Below are positions 47,501 to 58,300 of a DNA stretch of 64,000 bases, one piece after another (the stretch's first letter is position 1; each line of letters starts with the position of its first letter). Both the position numbers and the translations under genes were made by a program. Under the pieces are notes generated by a model that made no database searches, was not told the origin of the DNA, and worked only from the letters and a program-made list of their open reading frames with translations. The stretch covers positions 1,024,371 to 1,088,370 of the forward strand of contig NC_043741.1 of the NCBI RefSeq assembly GCF_004337985.1. The letters are read 5' to 3'. Source of the DNA: Pyricularia pennisetigena. Its lineage: Eukaryota > Ascomycota > Sordariomycetes > Magnaporthales > Pyriculariaceae.

Positions 47501-47952
47501 TCTGTGCCACTTGACCGATATGTGTTATTATTCACCCCGGCGCCGTTGTTTTCTCATTCGTATCCGGGACTTCACAATTCTTTCACTCTGCATATTCGTC
47601 TTTGGACTGAGTCAGCAGCCTGGAGATGGGATTTTGAGGCCGTTATAATGGCTCTGTTGGGATCGCATTTTGTTCCCTTTCTGGACAACCACTTTGAGCC
47701 AGCTTCAGCAAGGATGGCGAAAGGCTCAAGGTTGTTGTCCGTCCGTCAAGGTCCGGACCTTTCTGAATGTTACTATCAAACCCCCTCAGCGAACCCAAAC
47801 TACTGGTGGTGCTATGCGGAACCTTTTGCTAAAGGTCTGGCGGGGCCCTACTAATCCTGGGGCGCCTAACTATGGACATCTCTTCTCACAAACCTTGCTG
47901 CATTTCCAACTCCATTAGAAAGAACTAGACTGCTAACATGAGCAATAAACAG

Positions 47953-49499
47953 AACCAGGACCAGGACCAGGACCAGGACCAGGACCAGGACCAGGACCTG
48001 GATCTGGACCTCGACCCGGAGCAGGGCCGCCAGGGCCTGGAAGAGGATCCGGGGATAGACCCGGATTTCCAAGGCCGCCAGGAGGAGGAGGGCCGCCGTC
48101 AGGTGGACCACGGCAACCCGGGAGGCCTCAGCCTCCAGGAGAAAATTCTCCACCGAGTAGCCCACCGAGTAGCTCATCGTCATCGACAAGGGCAGAGAGC
48201 AGGCCTACTCCTTCACCAGAGCCATCCTTGAGGCCCACCGTCGAGTTGACCACGTTGATCAGTCAATCGAAGACGACAGCGCCGACGACAAGCCAACGTT
48301 CGCCGAATCAACCGAACACAACTCACGCCCCAAGTCCAAGTCCTACGGGCAATCTATCAATAATCCCATCACTGGTCTCGACAAAGCCGCCTATGATTGT
48401 TCCTACGCCAGCTCAGTCGACGGCCGTTGGAGCGCCCGACCCGGCTCCTTCAGAAACCAGTTCCTCGCCATCATTTACTTCGTCGCCGGCAGTCGCAGCT
48501 GCCGCCACCAACCAGCGGGCTGTCACCATCACTGTTGCGTCTGTTGTATCCGCCGCCGGGATTCTGTTTATTATTGCTGGATTTTTGCTGTACCGGCGGT
48601 ACAAACAGAGACGGCCTCCCTTCTTCCATCGGGGAATAACACCCATCGATGATGAGGAAATAGAGTCGTGGAAGATCAGCAGAGAGATTCGAGATGAGGA
48701 GAAGAGTGGCGGTGCTTTCGAGAAGGAGACTGGACTCGAAGGCTCAGGGGCAAGGGAAAATGGCACTCATGGGCACGTCAGGGGTGCAGAGTCGACCAGC
48801 TCCCTCAAGAAAGTACCCAGTGCCGTGATCGTCTATCAGAGCACGCCTGCTCAGCAGTCTCAGCCGTTTTCCTCTGGAGCAGGGAGGCAGTCGGAGGAAT
48901 TCTCGCCTCGATCAGTCCACTCGCCCCTCAGGATATCCAAATACGGTGCGAACGGCAGCGGCGGCAGAGTGAGCATCGACAGGGAGTACCCACAGACCCC
49001 GATACAAGCCCGGGCACCAAACGCTCGCGAGGGTCTGACAGACGAATCAGTACCCGGGGATGAGCCGTATTTGCCCCAGGCAAGGAGGCATCCGTCTCGC
49101 ATTTCGAAACTTCCGGGCCCCTTGTCTTCAAGCTCCAGAAGTATGCACAACAGGTCGCGGAGTTCTAGGAGCAGCTTACGTAGCTTTGGGGAACGCTACA
49201 GTCATGATCAGCCTAGCCCATATGGCAGTGGACAAACCTACTCAGAGCAGGATCTGTCTCCTCGCTGGGCTCGGGCTTCGAGTGATCTACCACGTGGCGG
49301 CGCATTGCAGCAAACACAATCATTGCAACATAAGCTTCGGCACTCCAAGTCTTCCACTGGTCACCACGGCCATGCGCGGGGCCACAACCGAGTTCTTCCA
49401 AGCTCGGAAACCCCGCCAAGGGTTTCGTTCAGTGACGACTTTTTGAACTCGCCCAGGCCTCTGCTGTTGCGTGAGGACATTGGTCGGGCCATTGGTTGA
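47953..49499 (+). CDS. Single-pass membrane protein with Pro/Gly-rich ectodomain (5' end unresolved)
   Basis: The last exon starts at 47953, directly after a strong intron end (TGCTAAC branch at 47930s, then AACAG). It needs one base from an upstream exon. The frame opens with six to seven Pro-Gly units from a CCAGGA repeat, then a Pro/Gly/Arg-rich and a Ser/Thr/Pro-rich ectodomain. A clear transmembrane helix follows (AVTITVASVVSAAGILFIIA, about 48520-48595) with the stop-transfer YRRYKQRR. The cytosolic tail is about 300 residues and Ser-rich (PIDDEEIESWK just after the membrane, SSSSRSMHNRSRSSRSS later). Topology suggests an outside N-terminus, as in wall sensors or mucin-like proteins. 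The first exon(s), which should carry a signal peptide, were not settled. One option is the ATG at 47520 followed by a hydrophobic stretch; another is the frame ending WWCYAEPFAK near 47834. Confidence 0.7.
47955..47996. repeat. CCAGGA hexanucleotide repeat (7 copies)
   Basis: Seven perfect CCAGGA units at the start of the coding exon, encoding Pro-Gly dipeptides in the coding frame. Further degenerate units follow to about 48030. Confidence 0.95.
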
Positions 49500-50759
49500 G
49501 GCCCAGCTTGTACGATGATTTCTTCTAAACAGCCAATCTGAAATACAACCGGCTTTATTCTATTTACCTTCTGTGGGTTTGGAGCATTGATCTCCAATTT
49601 TGGGTCAGCCTTATTTTGCTTTTTCTCCTCTCAATTCAGTTTCCTTTGTTAAGCATTACGATCTCTCAAGAATGACAACATGCCTGTGGCATTGACGCCA
49701 GGCTCTTAACGTTTCCTTTCTTAGTCGCCTGTGAAGCAACCTTCTTCTGACGCGAGACACATGGAACATGGGTCTCTTTTCTTTCATTCTGCTGTCTTAT
49801 GATTGATTATTTGTGAAGCGGAGGATATACCCGAATGGAACAATTTTCTTTATTTTTGTTTTATTTCTATGAACCCTCTTACTTTGTCACGTGCACTTGG
49901 GCACCGGGGAGGCAGTATCTACCTACGTGGCAAAGCTTAGACAGCGTGGGAACTGTTGTTATTGTCAGTACCTTGACTGACGGATTAAACCAAATACTAG
50001 CCAATGAGAATATTCAACAATTTTCTGATGCACTTGTGACTTGAGTTTAGCTGATGTGCCTCATTCAAACATCCATCTGTGGAACGGCAGCCGCCGCTCC
50101 CGTGGTTAGTGGAATGTTACTGCAAGGCCAAGATCACAGATAAATATAGAAAGATGATAAAGTCTTGCATAGACATCATTGGTCTGAGGTAAGCAACCAC
50201 TTTGGGATGAATATTTTCGGGAACGCATTGTGTTGGCAGATATTTCTTCCGTAATCTTGATCGGTATGGTCTGTCTGGTTTCCGATTTCTCGTCCGAGTC
50301 CCGGCACCGGAACATAGGGAAAACTACTTTTCGGTGGGGCCGTGATTGGGGGGAACCCGGCAGGTCAAATTTCGGGATCAGTGATAAGATAGAACCCACC
50401 AATCAAGCTCTAGACGATGCTTAAATTCTCCACCCTAACAGTCGTCAGACATAGCGCACCGGTAGAGCATGCTGGACGACAGTTTAGCTTAACAGGTAGG
50501 TAGGTACCTTTTAGCTTTAAGCTCCCCACGTTACAGACAGACAAGTCATTGCTCTCCAGCTTGGGAGGCTCTGCACATACCCTTTGCCTCTCTCTCTTGC
50601 AATACCAGCCCCTCCACAGCAGTCAAGAATTGATCGGGCGGGCGGCCCTCTCTCAATCTTCGACTGGCACTTTCTTTGTTGCATGCAGGCCACGCAGCTT
50701 CCCAAGGCAGGTCTCGTCGATCTGGGCCCGTAACAAAAAACCACAAAAAGGAGGCAAAC
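49500..50759. other. Intergenic region, no gene recognised
   Basis: 3' flank of the membrane-protein gene and promoter/leader of LSM8. Contains the tRNA-like hairpin at 50441-50480 and a GGTAGGTAGGTACC stretch at about 50495-50510. Confidence 0.6.
50441..50480. repeat. Hairpin with tRNA D-arm-like loop
   Basis: GTCGTCAG at 50441-50448 pairs with CTGGACGAC at 50472-50480 (one bulged base). The loop contains TAGCGCACCGGTAGAGCA, which resembles a tRNA A-box/D-arm. No T-arm or acceptor stem follows, so it is not a functional tRNA as read here. Confidence 0.3.
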
Positions 50760-51299
50760 ATGGTTCACCTCCTCAACTCCTACGTCGACAGTACGTTTAT
50801 GTTTCCGCGCCAATTGGGGTTCGTTGGTGAGGATATATGCATAACTGGGCTTTGCTAACGCTGCTTGATATTGCAGAGCGCGTCGTGATAATGACGACGG
50901 ACGGCCGCATGTTGATAGGCACGCTCATCAACTCGGACAACCAAGCCAACATTGTACGCCTTCTCTCACCTCCCCCCACTAATCTCCTTCCTTGCCATGC
51001 TGTTATATGTACACCAGGTTTCGTTTTGCCTTTCAAACCATACCCCCAGCGCACCTTGTTCTGACATGCAGAAAAACCGCCTCGGACCGCCCCCGCCACA
51101 GATCCTTTACAACGTTACAGAGCGCCACATTGCACCGGCAGACGGCGATGAAGACTCCGTCGACCGGCCGTCGGTAGGCACCGAGATCATCCGCGGATCG
51201 ACGATACTCGTGGTCGGGCTGGTGGACGAAGAGCTGGAGGGGTCCATCGACTGGACCAAGGTCAGGGGTGAACCCATTGGGGATACATATAATCCGTGA
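50760..51299 (+). CDS. LSM8: U6 snRNA-associated Sm-like protein LSm8
   Basis: Three exons: 50760-50790, 50877-50953, 51102-51299 (101 aa). LSm8 replaces LSm1 in the nuclear LSm2-8 ring that binds the 3' end of U6 snRNA. Sm1 motif: KRVVIMTTDGRMLIGTLINSDNQANI. Sm2 motif: GTEIIRGSTILVVGLVDEELEG, then the LSm8-type ending DWTKVRGEPIGDTYNP. Introns are 86 and 148 bp; the first has a clear TGCTAAC branch. Exon 3 could also begin at 51072, adding ten residues (KNRLGPPPPQ) between Sm1 strands. The 51102 acceptor is preferred because it gives QANIILYNVTERHI, matching the usual spacing. Both are in frame. The family is normally 90-110 aa. Confidence 0.92.
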
Positions 51300-51638
51300 G
51301 GAACGAAGGGGTTATTGCGTTGGTTCGCGAGGTGAAACGCTGCCTCGACGCGGTAACAAGACGAGAAGAAGAAGAAGAAGAAGAAGAAGAAGAAGAAGAA
51401 GAAGAAAACAGCGATCGGATTCTTAATGTCGATAGGTGGGCAGCGGCACGACCTGGGATCTCGTCAAAGTCGAGTGGTGCGCGGATCATGAATGGATTGG
51501 CCTGTTTGGGAGATTACTGTCGGTTCTCTTCCATCTTTGTTTGGTCATATATTTCTTTTTACATTGTGTTTTCAAAAATTTGATACCCCATTCCGCCAAA
51601 GTCAGACGGAACAAAATGCATCCGTGGTTCATACCCCT
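51300..51638. other. Convergent intergenic region with GAA repeat
   Basis: 339 bp between the stops of LSM8 (plus) and the nucleoside hydrolase (minus). It holds the GAA microsatellite and presumably both terminators. Confidence 0.7.
51365..51406. repeat. GAA trinucleotide repeat (14 copies)
   Basis: Fourteen uninterrupted GAA units 65 bp after the LSM8 stop, so probably in its 3' UTR. Confidence 0.95.
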
Positions 51639-53281
51639 CTACCAGAACAGCTGCTTCATCAGATACTCTGCAAAGACGTCGAAGCCGGGCGAGCCCACGA
51701 TCCTGTTGATGCTGTTGCCCCTCCTCCTGCTCAGCCAACCCATGGTGTCTCCGGGGACCTCGTCGAGCTGCACGCCGTCCACCACCTCGGTCTTCTCGGG
51801 CTGGCCGGGCTCCTGCTCGACGCCGGGCTTGCTGCGCACGCGGCGGTCCAGGATGTGCATGCCGCGGGTCCACTGGCCGGCGGTCTCGACGCGAATGTCC
51901 TCGCCGGGCGACGCCTTCCAGGCCGGGTTGTCGCGCGTCATCATGTACCACACGGTCAGCGGGTCATGCAGCGACAGGCCCGGCTCGCTGCCGTCGCCCA
52001 GCATGCTGTCGATCTTGTCAAAGGTGCGCGACAGCACGTGCTCCAGCCAGCGGGCCAGCGGGCTGCCCGAGGCGACGAGTGGCGCGATGCGCTGCGTGAA
52101 GAAGCCCTTGTTGAGCAGGTGGTCCGTGGTGATATCGAGCGGGAACAGCGACAGCTTGAGCTGCCGCGACAGGCCTGCCGGGTACGGCTCGAGGCTGGCC
52201 GAGGTGCGCGGCGGCATGGTGGAGCTCGGCTCCCGCGCCGTCAGGGCGAAGACGCGCGCCGTGGCCACGGCGTCGGCGAACGTGTTGAACTCGGCCACCG
52301 GCGTGATGTTGCCCGGCACGTCGACGGCGCCGCCCATGACGCAGACCTCGCGAGCGCGGAGCACGGTCTCCGGGTCCTCGGCTGCTGCAAGCGCGAGGTT
52401 GGTCATGGGCCCGATGGTGAGGATCGTTACGGTCTGGTCGGGAGATTCCTTCAGGATCCTGAGGATCTCCTTGTGCGCTACCGTCTTGGACGGGGTGAAG
52501 TACGATGAAAAGCTGGGGATGTCTGAGGGGGCCCCGCCGGGGGCGTCCTCAAAGAGGGTACGCCATGTGTCTGCGGGGCTTAGGTCCGGGTGCTAGATGA
52601 ATGGCTTGGTGATTCTTGGATTGTATGGAGATATGAATCAAAAGGGGCAAGGCGCAACTTACAGCGTCGTGAACTCCATGCAGCCCGTCGGCACCGTCTA
52701 GATATTTTGCAACCCCCTTGGTCAGAAACTGAGAATTATAATGGCAGGGTCATCCAGAGACCTACGGAAGTGGTCCGCTGCAAGCTCATCATCCTCTAGG
52801 GGATGCTTGGCTCCGATTGCCACGATGGGCTTGAATTGCGACAGAGACTCGAAGCCTGTCTCCTTACCAACCGACTTGCGCCAAGCCCTCTCTTTCTCCA
52901 AGACATGGAATAGAGCAACTGCGTTGCGCAGACAGCTGTTTTGTGGTGCACGTCACCAAGTATCAGCATGAGATTGTTCCTTTACTGTCCAGACTTATGC
53001 TGCTGAGGGCAGCTTTGGCCCCTTATGACAGGCGGTAATTGGGATCTGGGGGCAAGCGGTTTACCCCTGAAGCGGCACGTTGCCGTACGTGACCGAGAGC
53101 ATGACCACCTCCAGGTCTTCTGGAGAGGCGCTCAGGGCCAGCAGGATGGCCAATACATCATCGACTCCTGCGATTATGTCAGTGCTAGTCCGTTTTTGAT
53201 AAATGATGAACAATGTTGCTTTTTGTGTTGTTTTTGTTTACCTGGGTCGGTATCAATAATGATTTTATGTTTGGGTGCCAT
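51639..53281 (-). CDS. Inosine/uridine-preferring nucleoside hydrolase
   Basis: Five exons on the minus strand: 53281-53242, 53167-53065, 52935-52766, 52697-52663, 52592-51639 (433 aa). Introns of 74, 129, 68 and 70 bp all fit GT..AG and keep phase. Nucleoside hydrolases cleave the N-glycosidic bond of ribonucleosides to base plus ribose, using a Ca2+ site. The N-terminal signature IIIDTDPGVDDVLA (D10, D12, D16, D17) is complete once exons 1 and 2 are joined. The central MGGAVDVPGNITPVAEFN and the late SLHDPLTVWYM (H325, D326) supply the remaining metal/substrate ligands. No signal peptide, so cytosolic. It is longer than bacterial relatives (about 310 aa) because of insertions around residues 75-115 and 235-260. 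Probable role: purine/pyrimidine salvage. Confidence 0.92.
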
Positions 53282-55339
53282 TTTATCTGACTTGGATAAT
53301 TACTTGGCGCCAGCGTTCCCAAGTCTGTGGTATTGTTTTCAAAGATGAATATCTCGTGAATGAAATTCCTAAAGTAAAAGTCTCAGAATCCCGTCCTTAT
53401 CTGCGAGGACGTTCTTATATTTACAACTGTGAAAGCTGTAGAATTACTGTTTGATATTACGAATATGACAAAGTCGGCGCAAGTCACCCCACTATGGACC
53501 TTGCCTTCCTTCACCCTGCCGACAGAGCCGATAGGCACCCGTGAGTTATAGAGCGGGGTAAATCACGGCAAACAGTCTTAGCATTGCCCAGGCTACGACA
53601 CTTTGCTGGCAAATTGACAGGATTACATGGAACTGAGGATCGTATTATCCAGCTACATTATAATATGTTAGTAGCCCGAAGTACTGTTGGGACCACGAAA
53701 TTCACTATACATATCGATTTGGGATTGTTCGGCCGCGGCAATTGATCAAAATGCTGGTTGGTTATCTACTGTACTTGTGCACCCACCTGCATGCATGGAA
53801 GTTGTGTCGTATTTTCGATCGATCGAATCAGAAAAACTATTTTGGAAATAGTCAAGTTAGAAACATCTTGTTCTTAATAGTTTACCATCTGAGAAGTTGC
53901 CCACCGCGGACGCTAATGGCAAGATTGATGAAGTTCATTGATATTTCTAGCTTCTCTTGCTTACGGTGATTGTCGTGCTTTAGTACTGTACATATTTTCC
54001 ATGTTGGAAACAAGCACCAGGGGAAGCACCCCGCGGACCCCACCCAGCAAATTGCGCTCATGCTTCCTCTTCTGGCCACATGATAAAGCTCAAGATTGTT
54101 TATGGTAGCTAGCTCCGTTGTTCCCTCGGGACAACCGACGTTCCTGTGCCCAGCCAGGTCAACCCAGAATTCAGGCTTACGCTGTCAAGATCAATTGGAT
54201 TTAAGATGGTCAACTCGTATATATTTGTCTCTCATTTCTCTCATCTATCGATCAAACGGTTGACGACAAGTCTAAAAAAAAAAAAAAAAAATCGCGAGCC
54301 ATTTGAGCAATTCTAGCTGGAATGATGGACACACTTGCCAAGGCCAAGGCATGCTTGCTGGGGAATGCGATGGTCTGGCCTAGAGGGCTCACGTGATAGC
54401 CTTCTTAGTCTTTCTATGCGCTGGTCTAGTCAAGGGAGGATGTCTGCGCTGGCGACCACAGCAGGGGAAATTATGAACACATTGATCTGTTGGTCAACAA
54501 ACAAGGCTGGAATTCCAGCAAACTATTCAACCCGGCAAGCGAGCAACGGGGGAAAAGTCACCCCGAAAGATCCGTTCGGTTGGCTGTTTACTTTTACTAC
54601 TTTGCTTGCTGGAGCATTCTCGATAGCAGTCCTTCCAAATGGAACACCGGAAAGATGAGCACACAGTGAACGACAAGACCTTGAATTGTACGATTCTGGG
54701 GACCAGGAAAGACCAAGAGAACATTCAAGCCAAAACAGCAAGTGTTGCGTGCGTCTGGCCTCGAACAACCGAGGGGGTCTCCAGTGTTTGAGGCAGAAGA
54801 ACATCAGGGGGGATATGTTCATCCTGACCTCATCAAAGACTGTACGGAATGGGCAGAGGTTGTGAATGTCTTAGACGAGCATGCCGACAAACTCAGCCAT
54901 GCCCATGGAATCTGAAGACATTTCCAAGTATTCAGCATTCAAGACCACATCTAACAACACGAGCCGCACAGACTGGAGAACACAAGGAGATGTCTAGCAT
55001 TGGTATCTCTTCATTTCGGCAGATGGCTGAGGCCAGGCCGGGGAATTCGCAAGGACTAATCTAGAATTCGGACTGTTTACTTTTGGATCCTCGTCACAAT
55101 GATCCAAAAACAACAAAGCTCTCGATTTTTGTATAAGAATATCCAGCCCAGCGCATGTTTGTCTGGATCTGATCCTGTTCATCATCCACTCATTCAGTCT
55201 CTCGTTTCAGCCCCTTGTCACTCTTTTACCAATCCCCCCTTTCTAGTCGCTCTTTAAGCACCAATACTTCACCATCTTCAGGCTTCATAGCTTGTAATCC
55301 ACCCAAGTCTCAAGTCTTGATAAGAGCTCGATACCTAAG
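53282..55339. other. Intergenic region, no gene recognised
   Basis: Shared upstream region of the divergent nucleoside hydrolase (minus) and WSC-protein (plus) genes, 2 kb. A/T-rich with a run of 18 A near 54274. No coding frame with recognisable features. Confidence 0.6.
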
Positions 55340-58300
55340 ATGCGCGGACTCTCGGCAGCGGCGCTTTGCGCTGTGGCTGGCAGCCTTATGTTGCCAGTCG
55401 TGGCTGACCCTGGCGACCCACCCCTGGATGGGCAGATCCTCATGATCTATCCCGGAAACCGTGTAGCATTCAGCGATGCCACCTGGGCGGCCCAGGACAA
55501 GCTATTGTCGGCCTCTCCCTACTACCAGGCTGCTCGGTCACTGGGATACACAGTCTCCAACGTTACCACGGAAGAATGGTCGGAGCTGACGGAGGAAGAC
55601 TTCCAAGTCTTTAAGGCTATTTTCATCAGCAAGCTAGGAACTGGCACTACATCCGACTACTCGTTCCTTGACACCACCAAAGCTGCATGGGGTGCTGCTG
55701 TCAAAAACACAGGCAACGTCATGCTTTCCGGCGCCCCCGTTAGCGACATCGCCGCCCAAGAGGAGGTCACCGATGTCAACGACCCGGACGCAGTTACGAA
55801 GAACAATGCCCGTCTCAATGCCCGAATTGTTCTTAAGAACGTGAGTGAGGCATACAAACAAGTGCCACTAAGAGTTTCTATGCTAATCATGAAATTTTGC
55901 AGGCTATTAACTTCATCGCCAAGGGCTCGACCACGGGATTGTACATCGAGGTCCCCATGACTACCGATGCTGGGACGACGGGCGATATGCAGACTAACGG
56001 CGAGACGCTCTCGTTCCTTAGTGGACTCGGCGATTTCAAGTTGAGAATCTTTGGCGATGCCCCTCCGACTGGAGTCACAAGCGCCAACCAGGACGTCGTC
56101 ACCCTGGTGGCGAGGCACCCTGATATCCCTAATCTCGAGAGCTCGACCCTTTCACCATGGGATAGGTCCGCCCGTTCCGTATTTTCTCAGCGGGGAACAG
56201 GCTTCGAGCCCCTCTCCATCGCCTCTGCCGTCACGGGATTGGAGGCATTCCAATGGACTGACAGTACAGGAACTACCCAGACGGGCCCTGCAGTTATTGT
56301 CGCCCGCTCTGCCACCGCACTACAAGCAATCCCTGAGACTTGCGGTGACTCCACGTTTGACCCTTTAGTAGAGCAGTGTGATCCCTCGGGCACCTCTGAT
56401 CCGAACTGCAACCAAGCCACTTGTCTCTGCACTTGGGGCTACGATTCTGTCACTAGCACGTGTGTCCAAGGACCCACCTGCGGCGACTCCGCTGTCGATT
56501 ATCAACGTGGCGAGGAATGCGACCTAGGAAGTGCTAACGGCGACGGGGAATCCGCTTGCACCGCGGATTGCCGATGCAGATTTGGAGGATACACTGACTC
56601 TGAGGGCGATTGGAAGTGCGTGGAGGAATGCGGCAATGGAGTGCTTACCGGGCCAGAGGAGTGTGACGACGGAGTCCTCCTCAACGGCCAGACTGGTTCT
56701 TCCTGCAGCGACACATGCACCTGCAAATATGGGACCGAGGACGTCAACGGCATGACGGTATGCCTGACTTCTCTATGTGGTGATGGGGAGGTCACTGGCA
56801 ACGAACAGTGCGACGATGATGACAACGGCCAGACTGGTTCTGTCTGCACCAACACATGCACCTGCAAATATGGAACCGAGGATGTCAACGGCGCGATAAT
56901 CTGCAAGATTTCAGATTGTGGTGATGCCGAGATCACTGGCAACGAGGAGTGCGACGATGCTTTAAACAACGGCGCGGCTGATTCTCTCTGCAGCGAGACC
57001 TGCACGTGCAAGTATGGACTCGCAATGGACCCGGCTGCCGGTCCTTGCGCCTCTGAGCCCGCGCCCAGCTGTGGAAACAATCTTATCGAGCCCGGAGAGC
57101 AGTGTGACAATGACGAGGACGAGCTTTGCAATAATTGTCAGTGCCTGTACGGACCCGCCGAGAACCCGACTGCCCTAGTTCCCTGCGCCGCCGCTCCCGC
57201 AGCCACTTGTGGAAACAACGTGCGCGAAACCGGCGAAGAGTGCGATAATGACGAGGACGAGCTTTGCAACGACATTTGCGAGTGCTTGTACGGGCCCGCC
57301 GAGGACCCGACTGATCAGGTTCCCTGCGCCGCCGCGCCTGCAGCCACTTGCGGGAACAATGTTGTTGAAACTGGAGAACAGTGCGATAATGAGAACGATG
57401 ATCTTTGCAACGACACTTGCGAGTGCATTTACGGACCCGCTGCGGACCCGACTGCCGATGTTCCCTGCGCCACCGCGCCCGCAGCCACTTGCGGAAACAA
57501 CGTTGTGGAGGCTGGAGAGCAATGTGATAACGAGGACGATGATCTTTGCAACGACACTTGCGAGTGCATTTACGGCCCAGCCCCAAACCCGACTACCGAT
57601 GCTCCCTGCGCCACTGCGCCCCCTAGCTGCGGCAACGACATTATCGAGTCCGGCGAGGAGTGTGATGATGGCAGCGATCTCTGCAACGAGGAGTGCGAAT
57701 GTGTCTTTGGCCTCAACGAAGAGACCGGCGAATGCTACGAGACTGCTCCGGCGATCACCACCACCGCAAGCGTCACCGAGGCTGCCACCACCACTGAGTC
57801 TGCTTCTGTCACTGGGGATGCTACCATGACTGAGGGTAACACTGTCACCGAGGATGTCACCACTACCGAATCAGCTGATGCCACTGCCACCGAGGACGCC
57901 AGCGCTACCGAGTCTGCTGGTGCCACAGTCACCGGCGATGTTACCGCTATCGACTCCGCCACTGCCACTAAGTCCGCCGTCGCCACCGCTACTGAGGACG
58001 TCAGCCTTACCGAGTCTGCTGGTTCCACTGCTACTGAGGACGTCAGCGTTACCGAGTCTGCTGGTTCCACTGCTACTGAGGACGTCAGCGCTACCGAATC
58101 GGCTGATGCCACTGTCACTGAGTCTGCTGGTGCCACAGTCACCAGCGACGTTACCGCTACCGAGTCCGCCACTGTCACCTCTACTGGGAACGTCACCGTT
58201 ACCGAGTCTGCTGCCGCCACTGCGACGGAGGATGTTACCATGACGGGCTCTAGAAGCGCCACTGATGTTGTCACAGTCACTGAGTCAAACACCATGACAT

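Larger units (their letters stand above)
36150..47519. other. Gene desert of about 11 kb
   Basis: No frame here shows a domain, a convincing signal peptide or coherent splicing. The longest open frame (42161-42727, 188 aa, hydrophobic start) overlaps other frames of similar quality. The stretch is dense in homopolymers, including three runs of exactly 29 bases (T at 37860-37888, A at 38633-38661, A at 41530-41558). No transposase, reverse transcriptase, integrase, terminal repeat or rRNA/tRNA was recognised. The last kilobase (about 46600-47500) is pyrimidine-rich and may be leader of the downstream membrane-protein gene. Confidence 0.6.

Noticed and set aside
51436..52596. 386- and 338-residue plus-strand frames
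   Set aside because: Antisense of the G/C-rich last exon of the nucleoside hydrolase.
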